38,024 bases of DNA from an uncultured Christensenella sp. (GCA_910578245.1 CAJTPC010000012.1:1-38024), one strand, 5' to 3'; shown: positions 14,861-23,241, counted from the stretch's first letter. Made by a program: numbers and translations. Notes: a model not told the origin generated them from the sequence alone.

Positions 14861-15766
14861 TTATTTGATACATCTTGTAATGTCTTTTTGCATATCTATA
14901 GTAGCTTTCAAAGCGGCTTGCTTGTAATCAAGTCCTCTGTACGCGTCTTTCTTGTAAGCGCACAAAATGCCTCTGGAGGAATTGACTATACCGCCTATAC
15001 CGTTCTCGAAGCATACCGCAAGGTCCTCGGCTTTTCCGCCTTGCGCGCCGTAACCGGGGATAAGGAAAAATGTATTAGGATGCGCCTTGCGTATAAGTTT
15101 TGCCTGCTCCATATGCGTTGCTCCGACTACAGCGCCGATACTGCTATAGCCGTACTTTCCTACGAGTTCTTTGCCCCAGCCGTCGACAAGCGTAGCCATA
15201 TTGTCATACAACGTCTTGCCGTTTTCCATAGTCTTGTCTTGCAATTCACCGCTAGTTGGATTGGACGTCTTTACAAGCACGAAAGCGCCCTTATCGTATT
15301 CCTTGCAATCTGCTACGAAAGGTAAAATACCGTCGCTTCCCAAATAACCGTTTATCGTAATAAAATCGCTCTCAAACGGCGTAACCTTACTACCGTCGGC
15401 CAAAGTCGTTTTGCCGATATATCCCTTGCTGTACGCGCCTGCCGTAGAACCTATATCGTTACGCTTTATGTCGGCAATTACAAATAGTCCGTTTTCTCTT
15501 GCGTACTTAACTGTGTCGCGGAATGCAATCATACCGTCTACGCCGTACATCTCGTAGTAAGCCACTTGCACCTTAACTGCGGGTATTACGTCTTTGAGCG
15601 TATCTATTAAATCGAAATTGAACTTGGTAATCTGCTTTCCCGCTTCCGCCAAGTTGACGCACTTTGCCTTCATATCGTCTGGCAAATAATCTATGCAAGT
15701 ATCCAATCCTATTACCGATGGATTGTCAGTGAGTTTGATTTTGTCAATAAGTCTGTCGATTATCAT
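14861..15766 (-). CDS. pyrF: Orotidine 5'-phosphate decarboxylase, long form
   Basis: A 301-residue protein of the long (group 2) OMP decarboxylase type. The catalytic Asp/Lys network is in FVIADIKRNDIGST (D99, K101, D104), with IGLDTCID at the N-terminus. It decarboxylates OMP to UMP. AGGAG precedes the ATG. It follows pyrC by 36 bases and precedes pyrK by 13. Confidence 0.92.
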   Translation of the reverse strand: MIIDRLIDKIKLTDNPSVIGLDTCIDYLPDDMKAKCVNLAEAGKQITKFNFDLIDTLKDVIPAVKVQVAYYEMYGVDGMIAFRDTVKYARENGLFVIADIKRNDIGSTAGAYSKGYIGKTTLADGSKVTPFESDFITINGYLGSDGILPFVADCKEYDKGAFVLVKTSNPTSGELQDKTMENGKTLYDNMATLVDGWGKELVGKYGYSSIGAVVGATHMEQAKLIRKAHPNTFFLIPGYGAQGGKAEDLAVCFENGIGGIVNSSRGILCAYKKDAYRGLDYKQAALKATIDMQKDITRCIK

Positions 15767-15802
15767 TTTATCTCCTGCATGTAAATTTATTTATTTCAAT
15801 AA

Positions 15803-17059
15803 TTACGATTTGTATTTAACTTTACCCTCTACTACGGTAACGCAAACTTTGCCATTAACCTCAAGGCCGTCAAAAGGCGTATTCTTGCCCTTTGACTTAA
15901 AGCTCTTGGCGTCTATCTTGTACTTCCTGTCAAGGTCAACGAGAGTAATATCGGCAAGTCCGCCGATCTGCAGACTACCGCTTTCCAAACCTAGCAGCTT
16001 CGCAGGCTTTTTACTCATAAGTTCAACTAGCTTGTCCAACGTTATCACTTTGCTTTCTACAAGATAAGTATATGACAGAGCGAACGCGCTCTCAAGTCCG
16101 CTAATGCCGTTGGCAGCCATAGAAAAATCCACGTTCTTATCTTCATAGTGGTGCGGAGCGTGGTCGGTAGCGATTACGTCTATAGTACCGTCGGCAATGC
16201 CTGCCAATATCGCCTGCCTGTCTTTTTCCGTACGCAATGGCGGATTAACCTTTGAATTGGTGTCGTAGTCGAGTATCAATTCGTCCGTACCTGCAATATA
16301 GTGCGGACAGGTTTCGCAAGATACCTTAACGCCTCTCGCCTTAGCCTCTCTTATGAGCTGAACTCCGCTTGCCGTGCTTACGTGGCATATATGCACTTTG
16401 GTATCCAACATCTCTGCGAGTATAATTTCTCTTGCAATCATTATGTCTTCCGCGCAAGAAGGAATGCCCTTAAGTCCCGCCTTAGTAGCGTTCTCGCCCT
16501 CGTTGACAACGCCCTCGTTGATGAGCGACTTTTCTTCGCAGTGCGAACACAGCAAAAGGTCGTAATCTTTGGCGTACTCAAGCGCAAGACGCATCATTTG
16601 CGCGGTCGTAACAGGTTGTCCGTCGTCGCTCATTGCTATTGCGCCGGCTTCTTTCATACTGCCCATTTCCGCCATAGTTTCGCCTTTCAAACCTACGGTA
16701 ATTGCGCCTATGGGATAGACCTTTGCAAGATCTACCTCTTTTGCCCTATCGACTATATACTTGACGATATATCTATTGTCCGTAACGGGCTTTGTATTGG
16801 GCATACAGCACACTGTAGAAAAACCGCCTGCAACGGCAGCCAAACTACCGCTTGCTATATCTTCTTTATATTCAAAGCCGGGCTCTCTCAAATGCGTATG
16901 CATATCTATGAATGCAGGTAGCGCAGTCAAGCCGTCAGCTTGAATTACCTCGTCAAAATCTCCCTTAATATTCTTGCCGATTTGAGCAATTCTATTGTCC
17001 TCAATTGCTACGTCGCATTTATCTTTGCCTACAATACAATTTTTGATAAGTAATGACAT
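15803..17059 (-). CDS. pyrC: Dihydroorotase
   Basis: A 418-residue class I amidohydrolase. Zinc ligands: DMHTHLREPG (H54, H56), SHCEE, HICHVSTASGV and ATDHAPHHYEDK. It cyclises carbamoyl aspartate to dihydroorotate. The length and motif set match active class I DHOases, not the inactive PyrC-like partner of some ATCases. AAGGAG lies before the ATG. It follows pyrB by 30 bases. Confidence 0.93.
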   Translation of the reverse strand: MSLLIKNCIVGKDKCDVAIEDNRIAQIGKNIKGDFDEVIQADGLTALPAFIDMHTHLREPGFEYKEDIASGSLAAVAGGFSTVCCMPNTKPVTDNRYIVKYIVDRAKEVDLAKVYPIGAITVGLKGETMAEMGSMKEAGAIAMSDDGQPVTTAQMMRLALEYAKDYDLLLCSHCEEKSLINEGVVNEGENATKAGLKGIPSCAEDIMIAREIILAEMLDTKVHICHVSTASGVQLIREAKARGVKVSCETCPHYIAGTDELILDYDTNSKVNPPLRTEKDRQAILAGIADGTIDVIATDHAPHHYEDKNVDFSMAANGISGLESAFALSYTYLVESKVITLDKLVELMSKKPAKLLGLESGSLQIGGLADITLVDLDRKYKIDAKSFKSKGKNTPFDGLEVNGKVCVTVVEGKVKYKS

Positions 17060-17089
17060 ATATACTCCTTCGTGTATTTTTTAATCCGT

Positions 17090-17998
17090 CTACTTGGCGC
17101 AATATTCCAAAAGCGCCATTCGCGTAGCTACGCCGCCCGTAACTTGCTCGTCCTTTAGACACATATCGCTATCAAGTACGTCGCAGTCTATTTCTATACC
17201 TCTGTTGGCAGGACCGGGATGCATAACTATTGCGCCTTTATTGCAAAGCGCCATTCTCTCAGCGCTCACGCCGTAGAAGCGATTGTATTCTTCGACGCTT
17301 GGGAAAAGTCCTTTTTGCTGACGCTCAAGCTGTATTCTCAAGCCCATTATCACGTCGCTCCCCTCAAAGGCTTCTTTTGCGTTCTTGCAAACTTTGCACG
17401 GTTGATTTTCTATACCCTTCGGCATAAGCGTGTTGGGAGCAAAAACCTTGACCTTTGCGCCCATTTTGCTAAGCCCCACTATATTGCTTTGCGCAACTCT
17501 TGAGTGCTTGACGTCGCCTATTATCGCGACTTCCAAGCCTTTAAGACTACCGAAAGTCTTCTGCATAGTATACATATCGAGCAGCGCTTGCGTAGGATGA
17601 GCATGCATACCGTCGCCTCCGTTGATTACGCTAGCCTTTACGTGCTTAGCGATAAGCGCGGGCGCTCCCGCTACCGAATGGCGAATGACAATGACGTCGG
17701 CTTGCATCTTGTCGAGCGTAACAGCGGTATCTATAAGACTTTCGCCTTTCTTCACACTCGAACCGCTAGTGGTGATACCCACCGTCTTGGCTCCAAGATA
17801 TTTTCCTGCAAGTTCGAAAGAACAACGCGTACGAGTTGAATTTTCATAAAAAAGAGTTACCATACTCTTACCTTTTAGCAAGTCAAGAGTTTTGCTATCG
17901 CCCGATATGCTCTTTTCCATAAACTTTGCTCTTTGCAAAAGTTGAGCAATATCCTCGGGACTTACTTGCGCTAACGCTAAAAAATCTCTTTTCATCAA
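17090..17998 (-). CDS. pyrB: Aspartate carbamoyltransferase catalytic subunit
   Basis: A 302-residue ATCase. The carbamoyl-phosphate loop is FYENSTRTRCSFELA (S54-T55-R56-T57), the second phosphate loop is SVKKGES, and GDGMHAHPTQALLDMYT and MHPGPANRG are also present. It joins carbamoyl phosphate and aspartate. No regulatory pyrI gene follows, so it is likely the trimeric class B form. It is the first gene of the pyr unit; AAGGAG lies before the ATG. The ~20-base leader is too short for a PyrR-type attenuator. Confidence 0.93.
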   Translation of the reverse strand: MMKRDFLALAQVSPEDIAQLLQRAKFMEKSISGDSKTLDLLKGKSMVTLFYENSTRTRCSFELAGKYLGAKTVGITTSGSSVKKGESLIDTAVTLDKMQADVIVIRHSVAGAPALIAKHVKASVINGGDGMHAHPTQALLDMYTMQKTFGSLKGLEVAIIGDVKHSRVAQSNIVGLSKMGAKVKVFAPNTLMPKGIENQPCKVCKNAKEAFEGSDVIMGLRIQLERQQKGLFPSVEEYNRFYGVSAERMALCNKGAIVMHPGPANRGIEIDCDVLDSDMCLKDEQVTGGVATRMALLEYCAK

Positions 17999-18022
17999 AT
18001 CTCCTTATACCTATACGATTAT

Positions 18023-18031
18023 ATTTTAGCA
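18023..18031 (-). promoter_or_regulatory. Extended -10 promoter of the pyr operon
   Basis: On the minus strand TGC-TAAAAT (18023-18031) is an extended -10, 25 bases before the pyrB ATG. No good -35 is seen. The predicted leader is about 18-20 bases. Confidence 0.45.
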
Positions 18032-18132
18032 TATAATATATAAAAATAAAAGAAAAAAATAATAGTTTTTATTTTTTGTTAAAATAACAACGATAGATTT
18101 TATTTACCTACCGGAATCCTATATTCCCTATA

Positions 18133-18294
18133 GTTTGGCAAGACGCGAGATAGGTAAAAAATAAAACGATAGATTTTTTGTCAAGATAGTTTTTGGCGAA
18201 AGCCGTCGTACTTTATGTACGTCGACTTGAGTCAAATGCTAGATTGGCGGAAAAGATACGTTTTAGATTTACATAGCCTCGCTTCTTGCCAAAC
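18133..18294 (+). repeat. Structured repeat, copy B
   Basis: A 162-bp element of the same length and layout as copy A (5845-6006); it fills most of the 332-base gap 17999-18330. Terminal arms 18133-18149 and 18278-18294 pair at 16 of 17 positions (GTTTGGC...GCCAAAC). The central hairpin CGTAC-TTTAT-GTACG is at 18207-18221: stem as in copy A, loop changed. It ends 3 bases from the T-tract of the ferredoxin terminator. Confidence 0.65.
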
Positions 18295-18297
18295 TTA

Positions 18298-18325
18298 AAA
18301 AAAACACCGCCTAAGCGGTGTTTTT
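18298..18325 (-). terminator. Terminator of the ferredoxin gene
   Basis: AACACCGC-CTAA-GCGGTGTT stem with a T-run on both strands. On the minus strand it lies just past the ferredoxin stop codon. Probably works in both directions. Confidence 0.8.
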
Positions 18326-18330
18326 CTTTT

Positions 18331-18501
18331 TTATTCTTCGGATATTGTCGAAACCGGACATCCCGCTGCGCAAGCGCCACAGCTGATGCAAATATCCGGA
18401 TCAATGACGTATTTGTCATCACCCTCTGAAATTGCGCTCACAGGACAACCCTCTGCGCATGCTCCGCATTTAATGCAATCATCACCAATTACGTATGCCA
18501 T
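18331..18501 (-). CDS. 2x[4Fe-4S] ferredoxin
   Basis: A 56-residue clostridial-type ferredoxin. The two cluster motifs are CIKCGACAEGCP and CISCGACAAGCP, i.e. CxxCxxCxxxCP twice with the usual internal symmetry. It is a soluble low-potential electron carrier. AAGGAG lies before the ATG, a consensus promoter lies 33 bases upstream (18534-18562), and a terminator follows at once, so it is a one-gene unit. It supports an anaerobic lifestyle. Confidence 0.95.
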   Translation of the reverse strand: MAYVIGDDCIKCGACAEGCPVSAISEGDDKYVIDPDICISCGACAAGCPVSTISEE

Positions 18502-18533
18502 AAAATATCTCCTTTATTTACGTTAGTACCCTT

Positions 18534-18562
18534 ATTTTAGCACTCTAATTTGTCTTTGTCAA
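18534..18562 (-). promoter_or_regulatory. Promoter of the ferredoxin gene
   Basis: On the minus strand TTGACA (18557-18562) and TAAAAT (18534-18539) are 17 bases apart, with TGC before the -10 (extended -10). Confidence 0.75.
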
Positions 18563-18580
18563 TGTATATTTTATACTATT

Positions 18581-18913
18581 TTACGACAATTGAAATTTAA
18601 TAAACTCTATTACTAAATCTTTCTTTTTGCTGCTGAGTTTTCTATACAAATCTATAAGATTACTTTCTTCTGCCGTATACTTCTTATCCTCATTTATAAC
18701 TATAATACTCTCTTCATTCTCTCTACCAAGCAAATAATCTACACTGCAACCAAAACAATCTGCAAGTTTCATTAAACTTTCAGCGCCTGGAACAAATCTA
18801 TTAGTTTCCCAATTCGCGTATATGCCTTGATTGAAACCGCCCATTTCTGCGATTTCATTTTGCGTCTTACCTAAAGACAGCCTTAAATTTTTTAAGTTTT
18901 GTCCAATATTCAT
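18581..18913 (-). CDS. XRE-family transcriptional regulator
   Basis: A 110-residue protein. The N-terminal Cro/C1 HTH spans about 5-62 (NLKNLRLSLGKTQNEIAEMG, then a recognition helix around GIYANWE and DCFGCSVDYLLGR). The C-terminal ~40 residues are helical (LIDLYRKLSSKKKDLVIEFI), a common dimerisation tail. AAGGAG before the ATG. It is divergent from the frameshifted XRE gene at 19037; the intergenic region holds two TACTTG-N4-CAA(G/A)TA operators, so it may repress both directions. Confidence 0.85.
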   Translation of the reverse strand: MNIGQNLKNLRLSLGKTQNEIAEMGGFNQGIYANWETNRFVPGAESLMKLADCFGCSVDYLLGRENEESIIVINEDKKYTAEESNLIDLYRKLSSKKKDLVIEFIKFQLS

Positions 18914-18961
18914 AGATTTTTCTCCTTTTTTATATAATATTCGAATTTTATATAATTTGCC

Positions 18962-18990
18962 TTGACATACTTGTATTCAAATATTTTAAT
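18962..18990 (+). promoter_or_regulatory. Promoter of the frameshifted XRE gene
   Basis: TTGACA (18962-18967), 17-base spacer, TTTAAT (18985-18990). The operators at 18968 and 18999 lie in the spacer and at the predicted start site. Confidence 0.6.
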
Positions 18991-19014
18991 TATATAAATA
19001 CTTGTAAGCAAGTA
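18968..19014. promoter_or_regulatory. Paired palindromic operators, TACTTG-N4-CAAGTA
   Basis: O2 (18999-19014) is a perfect TACTTG-TAAG-CAAGTA. O1 (18968-18983) is TACTTG-TATT-CAAATA with one mismatch. Their centres are 31 bases apart, about three helical turns, so two dimers would sit on the same face. They bracket the -10 of the plus-strand promoter, a repressing position. Confidence 0.6.
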
Positions 19015-19036
19015 ATATTCAATTAGGAGAATAATT

Positions 19037-19254
19037 ATGACAAGAAAAGACATAATCAAATCAAATCAAATTTATCACATGCGCTCAAAAAAAGCGGTAT
19101 GAAACCAATCGAAATAGCAAAACTTACGAAAATAAGTTGCGTTCTAATTAAAAATTACATAGATAAAAAAAGTTTACCTTCTATAAAAAACTTTTGTAAA
19201 ATCGCTATTACTCTTAACTTAAATATAAATGATATATTAGACGTTCATAAATAA
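19037..19254 (+). pseudogene. XRE-family regulator gene, frameshifted at a pentanucleotide repeat
   Basis: As written, the ATG (with AGGAG before it) opens 21 codons and stops. In another frame the sequence continues as a good HTH protein (LSHALKKSGMKPIEIAKLTK, then ...LPSIKNFCKIAITLNLNINDIL) to a stop at 19252-19254. The break lies at three tandem ATCAA units (19055-19069). Removing one unit joins the parts into a 70-residue protein with IIKSNLSHALKKSG at the joint, aligning over its length with the XRE protein at 5093-5314. It may be a fresh pseudogene or a reversible on/off switch; sequencing error is possible. A promoter and operators are intact. Confidence 0.75.
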
Positions 19255-19260
19255 AAATTT

Positions 19261-19284
19261 AAGAAGTAGCAACCGCTACTTCTT
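19261..19284 (-). terminator. Terminator of the ricT gene block
   Basis: A perfect 10-bp stem AAGAAGTAGC/GCTACTTCTT with a 4-base loop. The better T-tract is on the minus strand (AAATTTTTAT), downstream of ricT; the plus side is weaker. Confidence 0.75.
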
Positions 19285-19306
19285 AATCTAATATTCAATT
19301 AATAAA

Positions 19307-20191
19307 TCAATCCTCAAGTTTTTTAAGTTCGTTTTCGTCGACTTCGTCTTGGGAGTAATTCTTCTTTGCTCCAAACTTAGGCGAAAAGAGCACTTCAAAC
19401 TCGCCTACCTTGTAATACTTCTGTTCCACACCGCCGTCGCGCTCTATCGTAACTTTGATTTTTTCTCTAAGCAAGTCTACTTCGTCAACCCTGCCCTGAC
19501 CGTCCTCAACTTTGACGGTTGAGCCTATTTTCGGCATACGCTTATTAGCCTCGACGTAAAAGTCATTTTCATATCTAAGACAGCACATCAACTTACCGCA
19601 CATTCCGCTGACCTTTGTGGGATTGAGCGAAAGATTTTGATTTTTTGCCATTTTTACGGTAGCCTTTTCGTAGTCGCATCCCGAACAGATACAACAACAT
19701 TCTCTACCGCACATACCCATAGCTCCTCTAAGTTTAATATCGTCGCGCTCGTAAATTTGACGAAGTTCTATTCTCATGTGCATTTTGCCCGCCAAATCCT
19801 TGACGAGTTCTCTAAAATCAACTCTGCCGTCCGCAGTAAAACTGAAAATAATCTTTGACCTATCAAAGGTATATTCGGCGTCCACGAGTTTCATTTTCAA
19901 ATCGTGCTTTTCTATAAACTTTTGGCACAGCTTCATTGCGCCGTCTTTTTTAGAAAGGTTTTCCTTTACTCTTTCTTCGTCCTCTGCGGTAGCCTTGCGT
20001 ACTACGGGTTTAAGCGGAGCTTTTATCTCCTCGTCAGACACTTCCTTGTTGGATTGCGTAACTTTCGCATATTCAAGTCCGCGTACCGTCTCGACTATCA
20101 CGCCGTCCCCTTCTTCAAATTCTATATTTAGCGGGTCGAAATAATATTGCTTGCAAGTCGCCCCGAACTTTACGCCTACAATCATCGGCAT
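19307..20191 (-). CDS. ricT: PSP1-domain protein RicT (YaaT)
   Basis: A 294-residue protein. The PSP1 C-terminal domain has the strongly conserved Cys clusters GMCGRECCCICSGC and SGMCGKLMCCLRYE, about residues 157-208. In Bacillus subtilis RicT works with RicA and RicF in an Fe-S complex that affects RNase Y, competence, sporulation and biofilm formation. A charged tail (about 270-294) ends the protein. GGAGG lies 10 bases before the ATG. It overlaps the holB end by 10 bases; tmk-holB-yaaT is the order found in Bacillus. Confidence 0.9.
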   Translation of the reverse strand: MPMIVGVKFGATCKQYYFDPLNIEFEEGDGVIVETVRGLEYAKVTQSNKEVSDEEIKAPLKPVVRKATAEDEERVKENLSKKDGAMKLCQKFIEKHDLKMKLVDAEYTFDRSKIIFSFTADGRVDFRELVKDLAGKMHMRIELRQIYERDDIKLRGAMGMCGRECCCICSGCDYEKATVKMAKNQNLSLNPTKVSGMCGKLMCCLRYENDFYVEANKRMPKIGSTVKVEDGQGRVDEVDLLREKIKVTIERDGGVEQKYYKVGEFEVLFSPKFGAKKNYSQDEVDENELKKLED

Positions 20192-21135
20192 AGATACTTT
20201 ACCTCCATCATTTTTATAAACAAATTATCCAGTATATTTTCATTATTGCAATAACTCTCAATCTTTTGCTTAGCCTCTATTATCAACTCGTTGAAATTGA
20301 CCAGCGTAGCTATATTAAAGCTGTCAAGCAGTACGTTGACTCGCTCGAATCCCTCGATGTTAACTCCGCTCTTGCGCTTTAGCAACACTCCGAAAATCAC
20401 TTGCATTATGTCAAGATATCTTGCGAGTTTCCCATCTTTTATATCAAGACGTTTTTGCATTTTTAGATTGACTTTCGTTGACGTGAGTTCTTTGAGAACG
20501 AATATGACTTCGCTCATATCCCCAAAATACTCTTCATCGTTCAAGAGATTTTCACATCTAGACAACGACCCAAGACAGCAATCTACCGCTTCTTCTACCA
20601 AACTCTTCGGCTTGCCGATATAATTGTCGTCAAAGAACTGCGTCAACTGTCTTTTTGTAAAGGGCGAAAGCGAAAGTTTTTTGCTTCTCGATTTAATGGT
20701 ATCGAGTACTGCCGACTGTCTTATCACGCCCAGCAAGAATATTACTCCTTCGATAGGCTCTTCCAAACTCTTAAGCAAAAAGTTCTGTACTTTTGCGTCA
20801 ACCTTGTCAAGCGCGCGAATAATCATAATCTTGACGTCGCCTACGCTTTTGACGTACACCTTTTCGACAAATTCTCTTATGCCGTCGGCTTTGAGATTTT
20901 TGGGTTCGAAAATATCCTCGTGATTTTTATCTTCAACTTTTTGACATACCACGCATTTACCGCAACCGCCGTCCTTGCACAAGATAGTTTCGCTAAACAA
21001 GTCGATAAGCATATCGACCGCCAATTCGTCTTCGCCCATTATCATGTAACAATGGTTGAGTCTGCCTGAGCTTATGTCGTTTTGCAGACTCTTATACGCC
21101 TTGGTATCCTTGAGGAGCGATGAGTATCTCAACAT
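20182..21135 (-). CDS. holB: DNA polymerase III delta' subunit
   Basis: A 317-residue clamp-loader subunit. A Cys4 zinc site is at 53-64 (CKDGGCGKCVVC). SLEEP, typical of clamp loaders, is in LLKSLEEPIEGV. The P-loop position (MGEDELAVDM) lacks GKS/T, as usual for the non-hydrolysing delta' subunit. The start at 21135 overlaps the tmk stop (TAATG) and has AGAGG upstream; a longer reading from 21204 would lie within tmk. Confidence 0.85.
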   Translation of the reverse strand: MLRYSSLLKDTKAYKSLQNDISSGRLNHCYMIMGEDELAVDMLIDLFSETILCKDGGCGKCVVCQKVEDKNHEDIFEPKNLKADGIREFVEKVYVKSVGDVKIMIIRALDKVDAKVQNFLLKSLEEPIEGVIFLLGVIRQSAVLDTIKSRSKKLSLSPFTKRQLTQFFDDNYIGKPKSLVEEAVDCCLGSLSRCENLLNDEEYFGDMSEVIFVLKELTSTKVNLKMQKRLDIKDGKLARYLDIMQVIFGVLLKRKSGVNIEGFERVNVLLDSFNIATLVNFNELIIEAKQKIESYCNNENILDNLFIKMMEVKYLCR

Positions 21136-21758
21136 TATACTATACCTCTTTGGCGCAAAAGCTCCACAATCTTCGAGTGCGTAGTTACCGCGTCGCCTGA
21201 GCAATCTACGCGCGCAATTCGGTCAGGGTACAACTCGCACGCTTGCAGATATCCATCGTATACCTTTTGGTGAAAATTATCGCCTTCTTGCTCAAGTCTG
21301 TCCGACGTGTCTGCTCCGCCCTTTCTAGCAAAAGCAAGACGGGGCGAAAGGTCGAGAAATACCGTCAAATCTGGCATGATATCCGAACAAGCCATTTTGT
21401 TCAACATATCGATTTTGTCCGCGCCAAGCCCTCTCGCAACGCCTTGATACGCAAACGTAGAATCTATAAATCTGTCACATACAACAAGTTTTCCGCTTTG
21501 CAATGCAGGCTTGATTACGGCTTCTACCAGTTGAGCGCGAGAAGCGCTGTAGAGCATAGCCTCGCACATACCCGTCATACCCACGTTGTCTATATCCAAA
21601 ATTATATCGCGTATCTTTTCGGAGATAGGATTACCGCCCGGCTCTCTCAAAAAGACTGCGTCAACGCCCTGTGACTCAAGAAATCCCCTAATCATCGCGA
21701 GCTGCGTTGTCTTTCCTACGCCCTCTCCGCCTTCAAACGTAATAAATTTTCCTTTCAT
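21135..21758 (-). CDS. tmk: Thymidylate kinase
   Basis: A 207-residue protein. P-loop FEGGEGVGKTTQ (8-19), DRFIDSTFAYQG (DRx motif), and ARKGGADTSDRLE in the lid region. It phosphorylates dTMP to dTDP. Its stop overlaps the holB start, so the two are coupled. It lies 36 bases after the decarboxylase-family gene, as tmk follows yaaO in Bacillus subtilis. Confidence 0.94.
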   Translation of the reverse strand: MKGKFITFEGGEGVGKTTQLAMIRGFLESQGVDAVFLREPGGNPISEKIRDIILDIDNVGMTGMCEAMLYSASRAQLVEAVIKPALQSGKLVVCDRFIDSTFAYQGVARGLGADKIDMLNKMACSDIMPDLTVFLDLSPRLAFARKGGADTSDRLEQEGDNFHQKVYDGYLQACELYPDRIARVDCSGDAVTTHSKIVELLRQRGIV

Positions 21759-21794
21759 TCTCTCTACATTTCTCCGCTTGTATTCAGTATACGT

Positions 21795-23069
21795 TTATTT
21801 TATCACAGCTATACGACCGCTAGCAAGTCCAAACAGCCGACTTGAATATTTTTTTATAAAATCTACCGCCTTTTGATTTATTACGTCGCCTTTTTTAACG
21901 ATGGGAACGCCCGGCGGATACACACCCACTTCTACGGCGCATACTTTGCCCAACGCTTCCTCAACTTCGACTAGCGTTACTTCTCCGCGTAGCGCTACGT
22001 TCTGCATATCCAAATCAACGTCTATATCTTCCTCTAATTTTTCAAGCTGTATATTGTTTAGCGCATCGGCAAGCAAAGCCAGTTTGCCACAATTAAAGGG
22101 CGTAACGATAAACACGAGTAAATCTCCGTACGCCATCTCTGCGAAAATACCTTGAGTAGCAAGTTTATCCGATACCTTATTACAATCTACGCCCTCTATC
22201 TTGACGACTAGCCTTGTAAAATCGTCGGTATCGACAACTTCGCCCGCTATGAGTTCTCTCTTAAATTTATCAATTTTGCTCTTGACTTTAGCGTACTCCT
22301 CTTCGCCGTGACTTTGCATATAATCGTCGGCAAAATCCATACTTGCCATTACAAGATAGTTGGGCGAAGTGGAATGAATATCGGCTCTCAATAATCTGCA
22401 CTCTTGATAAAGTTCTTTGCCGTTGGTCAAAAGTATAGCTCCGCCTCCGTATACAGGCAGTGTCTTATGCATGCTCACAAGCGCTATATCCGCGTAGCGG
22501 CTCGCATTGTCGGGAAGTAAGGACGAATAGGGAAAATGCGCCGAATGTGCTTCGTCTACGACAAGCAACGCGCCTACGCTCACTGCAAATTCTTTGAATT
22601 CTTTTAAGGAAAACACTTTACCGAAATAGTTTGGTGAAGTGACGAATACGCCGGATATTTTCTCTTGACTGCTCACTTTCACAGCTTCAGTCAAATCTTT
22701 ACAACAGCAAATCTTGACGTCAAAAATTCTTGACGAGGAATAAAACGACTTGTGCATATCGCCTATTGCAAGCGCTACGCCCTGTCGCGACTTGGCTAAA
22801 GCCATGGCAATTTGCATACCGCACGTAGAACCGCTTGTAAGCATAAGCGCGTCTTGATAACCGTAATTGATTGCCAGTTTTTTCTCACAACGGGCAATTA
22901 CGTCTTCGCTCTGCAGAAGATTGTCAAGTCCTTGCGCCTCCGTCCAATCAAATTGCGCAGATGAATATAAGTCGTCAAGACTAGCCTGTCCATTATGCGA
23001 CGGCATGCAAAATCTTGCTTTGACTGTATCGTTGTATTCTTTTATTTTGTCATACAATTCTCTTGACAT
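21795..23069 (-). CDS. Orn/Lys/Arg decarboxylase family protein (YaaO-like)
   Basis: A 424-residue fold-type I PLP protein. FCMPSHNGQ near the N-terminus, LTSGSTCGMQ (phosphate binding), VVDEAHSAHF, and SMHKTLPVYGGG with the Schiff-base Lys202; VGVYPPGVPI is the conserved C-terminal motif. The family decarboxylates Arg, Lys or Orn to polyamine precursors; the substrate cannot be told here. The typical PxxGHxxG motif reads PSHNG. It is shorter than the inducible ~700-residue decarboxylases and matches the biosynthetic form. Confidence 0.85.
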   Translation of the reverse strand: MSRELYDKIKEYNDTVKARFCMPSHNGQASLDDLYSSAQFDWTEAQGLDNLLQSEDVIARCEKKLAINYGYQDALMLTSGSTCGMQIAMALAKSRQGVALAIGDMHKSFYSSSRIFDVKICCCKDLTEAVKVSSQEKISGVFVTSPNYFGKVFSLKEFKEFAVSVGALLVVDEAHSAHFPYSSLLPDNASRYADIALVSMHKTLPVYGGGAILLTNGKELYQECRLLRADIHSTSPNYLVMASMDFADDYMQSHGEEEYAKVKSKIDKFKRELIAGEVVDTDDFTRLVVKIEGVDCNKVSDKLATQGIFAEMAYGDLLVFIVTPFNCGKLALLADALNNIQLEKLEEDIDVDLDMQNVALRGEVTLVEVEEALGKVCAVEVGVYPPGVPIVKKGDVINQKAVDFIKKYSSRLFGLASGRIAVIK

Positions 23070-23109
23070 AATTATTCCTTATTTCGTTTTTACTATTTCG
23101 TCCCCCAGT

Positions 23110-23176
23110 GAGATTTCTCCGCTACGGTCGAAATGACATCAAAACGTCACCTAGAGCGAAACGCAGTGAAGTCAAA
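23110..23176. repeat. Inverted pair of short palindromic repeats
   Basis: A plus-sense copy 23110-23137 (GAGATTTCTCCGCTACGG then TCGAAATGAC) and a reversed copy 23146-23176 (GTCACCTAGAGCGAAACGCA then GTGAAGTC). They lie between greA's terminator and the decarboxylase-family gene. Confidence 0.65.
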
Positions 23177-23199
23177 AGTCTATACCGCTTGAATAAAAA

Positions 23200-23218
23200 G
23201 GCGACCTTAAAGGTCGCC
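23200..23218 (-). terminator. Terminator of greA
   Basis: A perfect inverted repeat GGCGACCTT-A-AAGGTCGCC. On the minus strand it is followed by TTTTTATTC. It lies 24 bases past the greA stop. Confidence 0.85.
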
Positions 23219-23241
23219 CTCGGATTGCGATATTGCAAATA

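Noticed and set aside
17999..18022. PyrR-type attenuator or riboswitch before pyrB
   Set aside because: The predicted leader is only about 20 bases and holds no hairpin or anti-terminator.
18076..18090. TTGTTA-AAA-TAACAA palindrome upstream of pyrB as a Rex site
   Set aside because: Clostridial Rex sites as I know them are TTGTTAA-N4-TTAACAA; here the spacing is 3 bases too short and the target is not redox metabolism.
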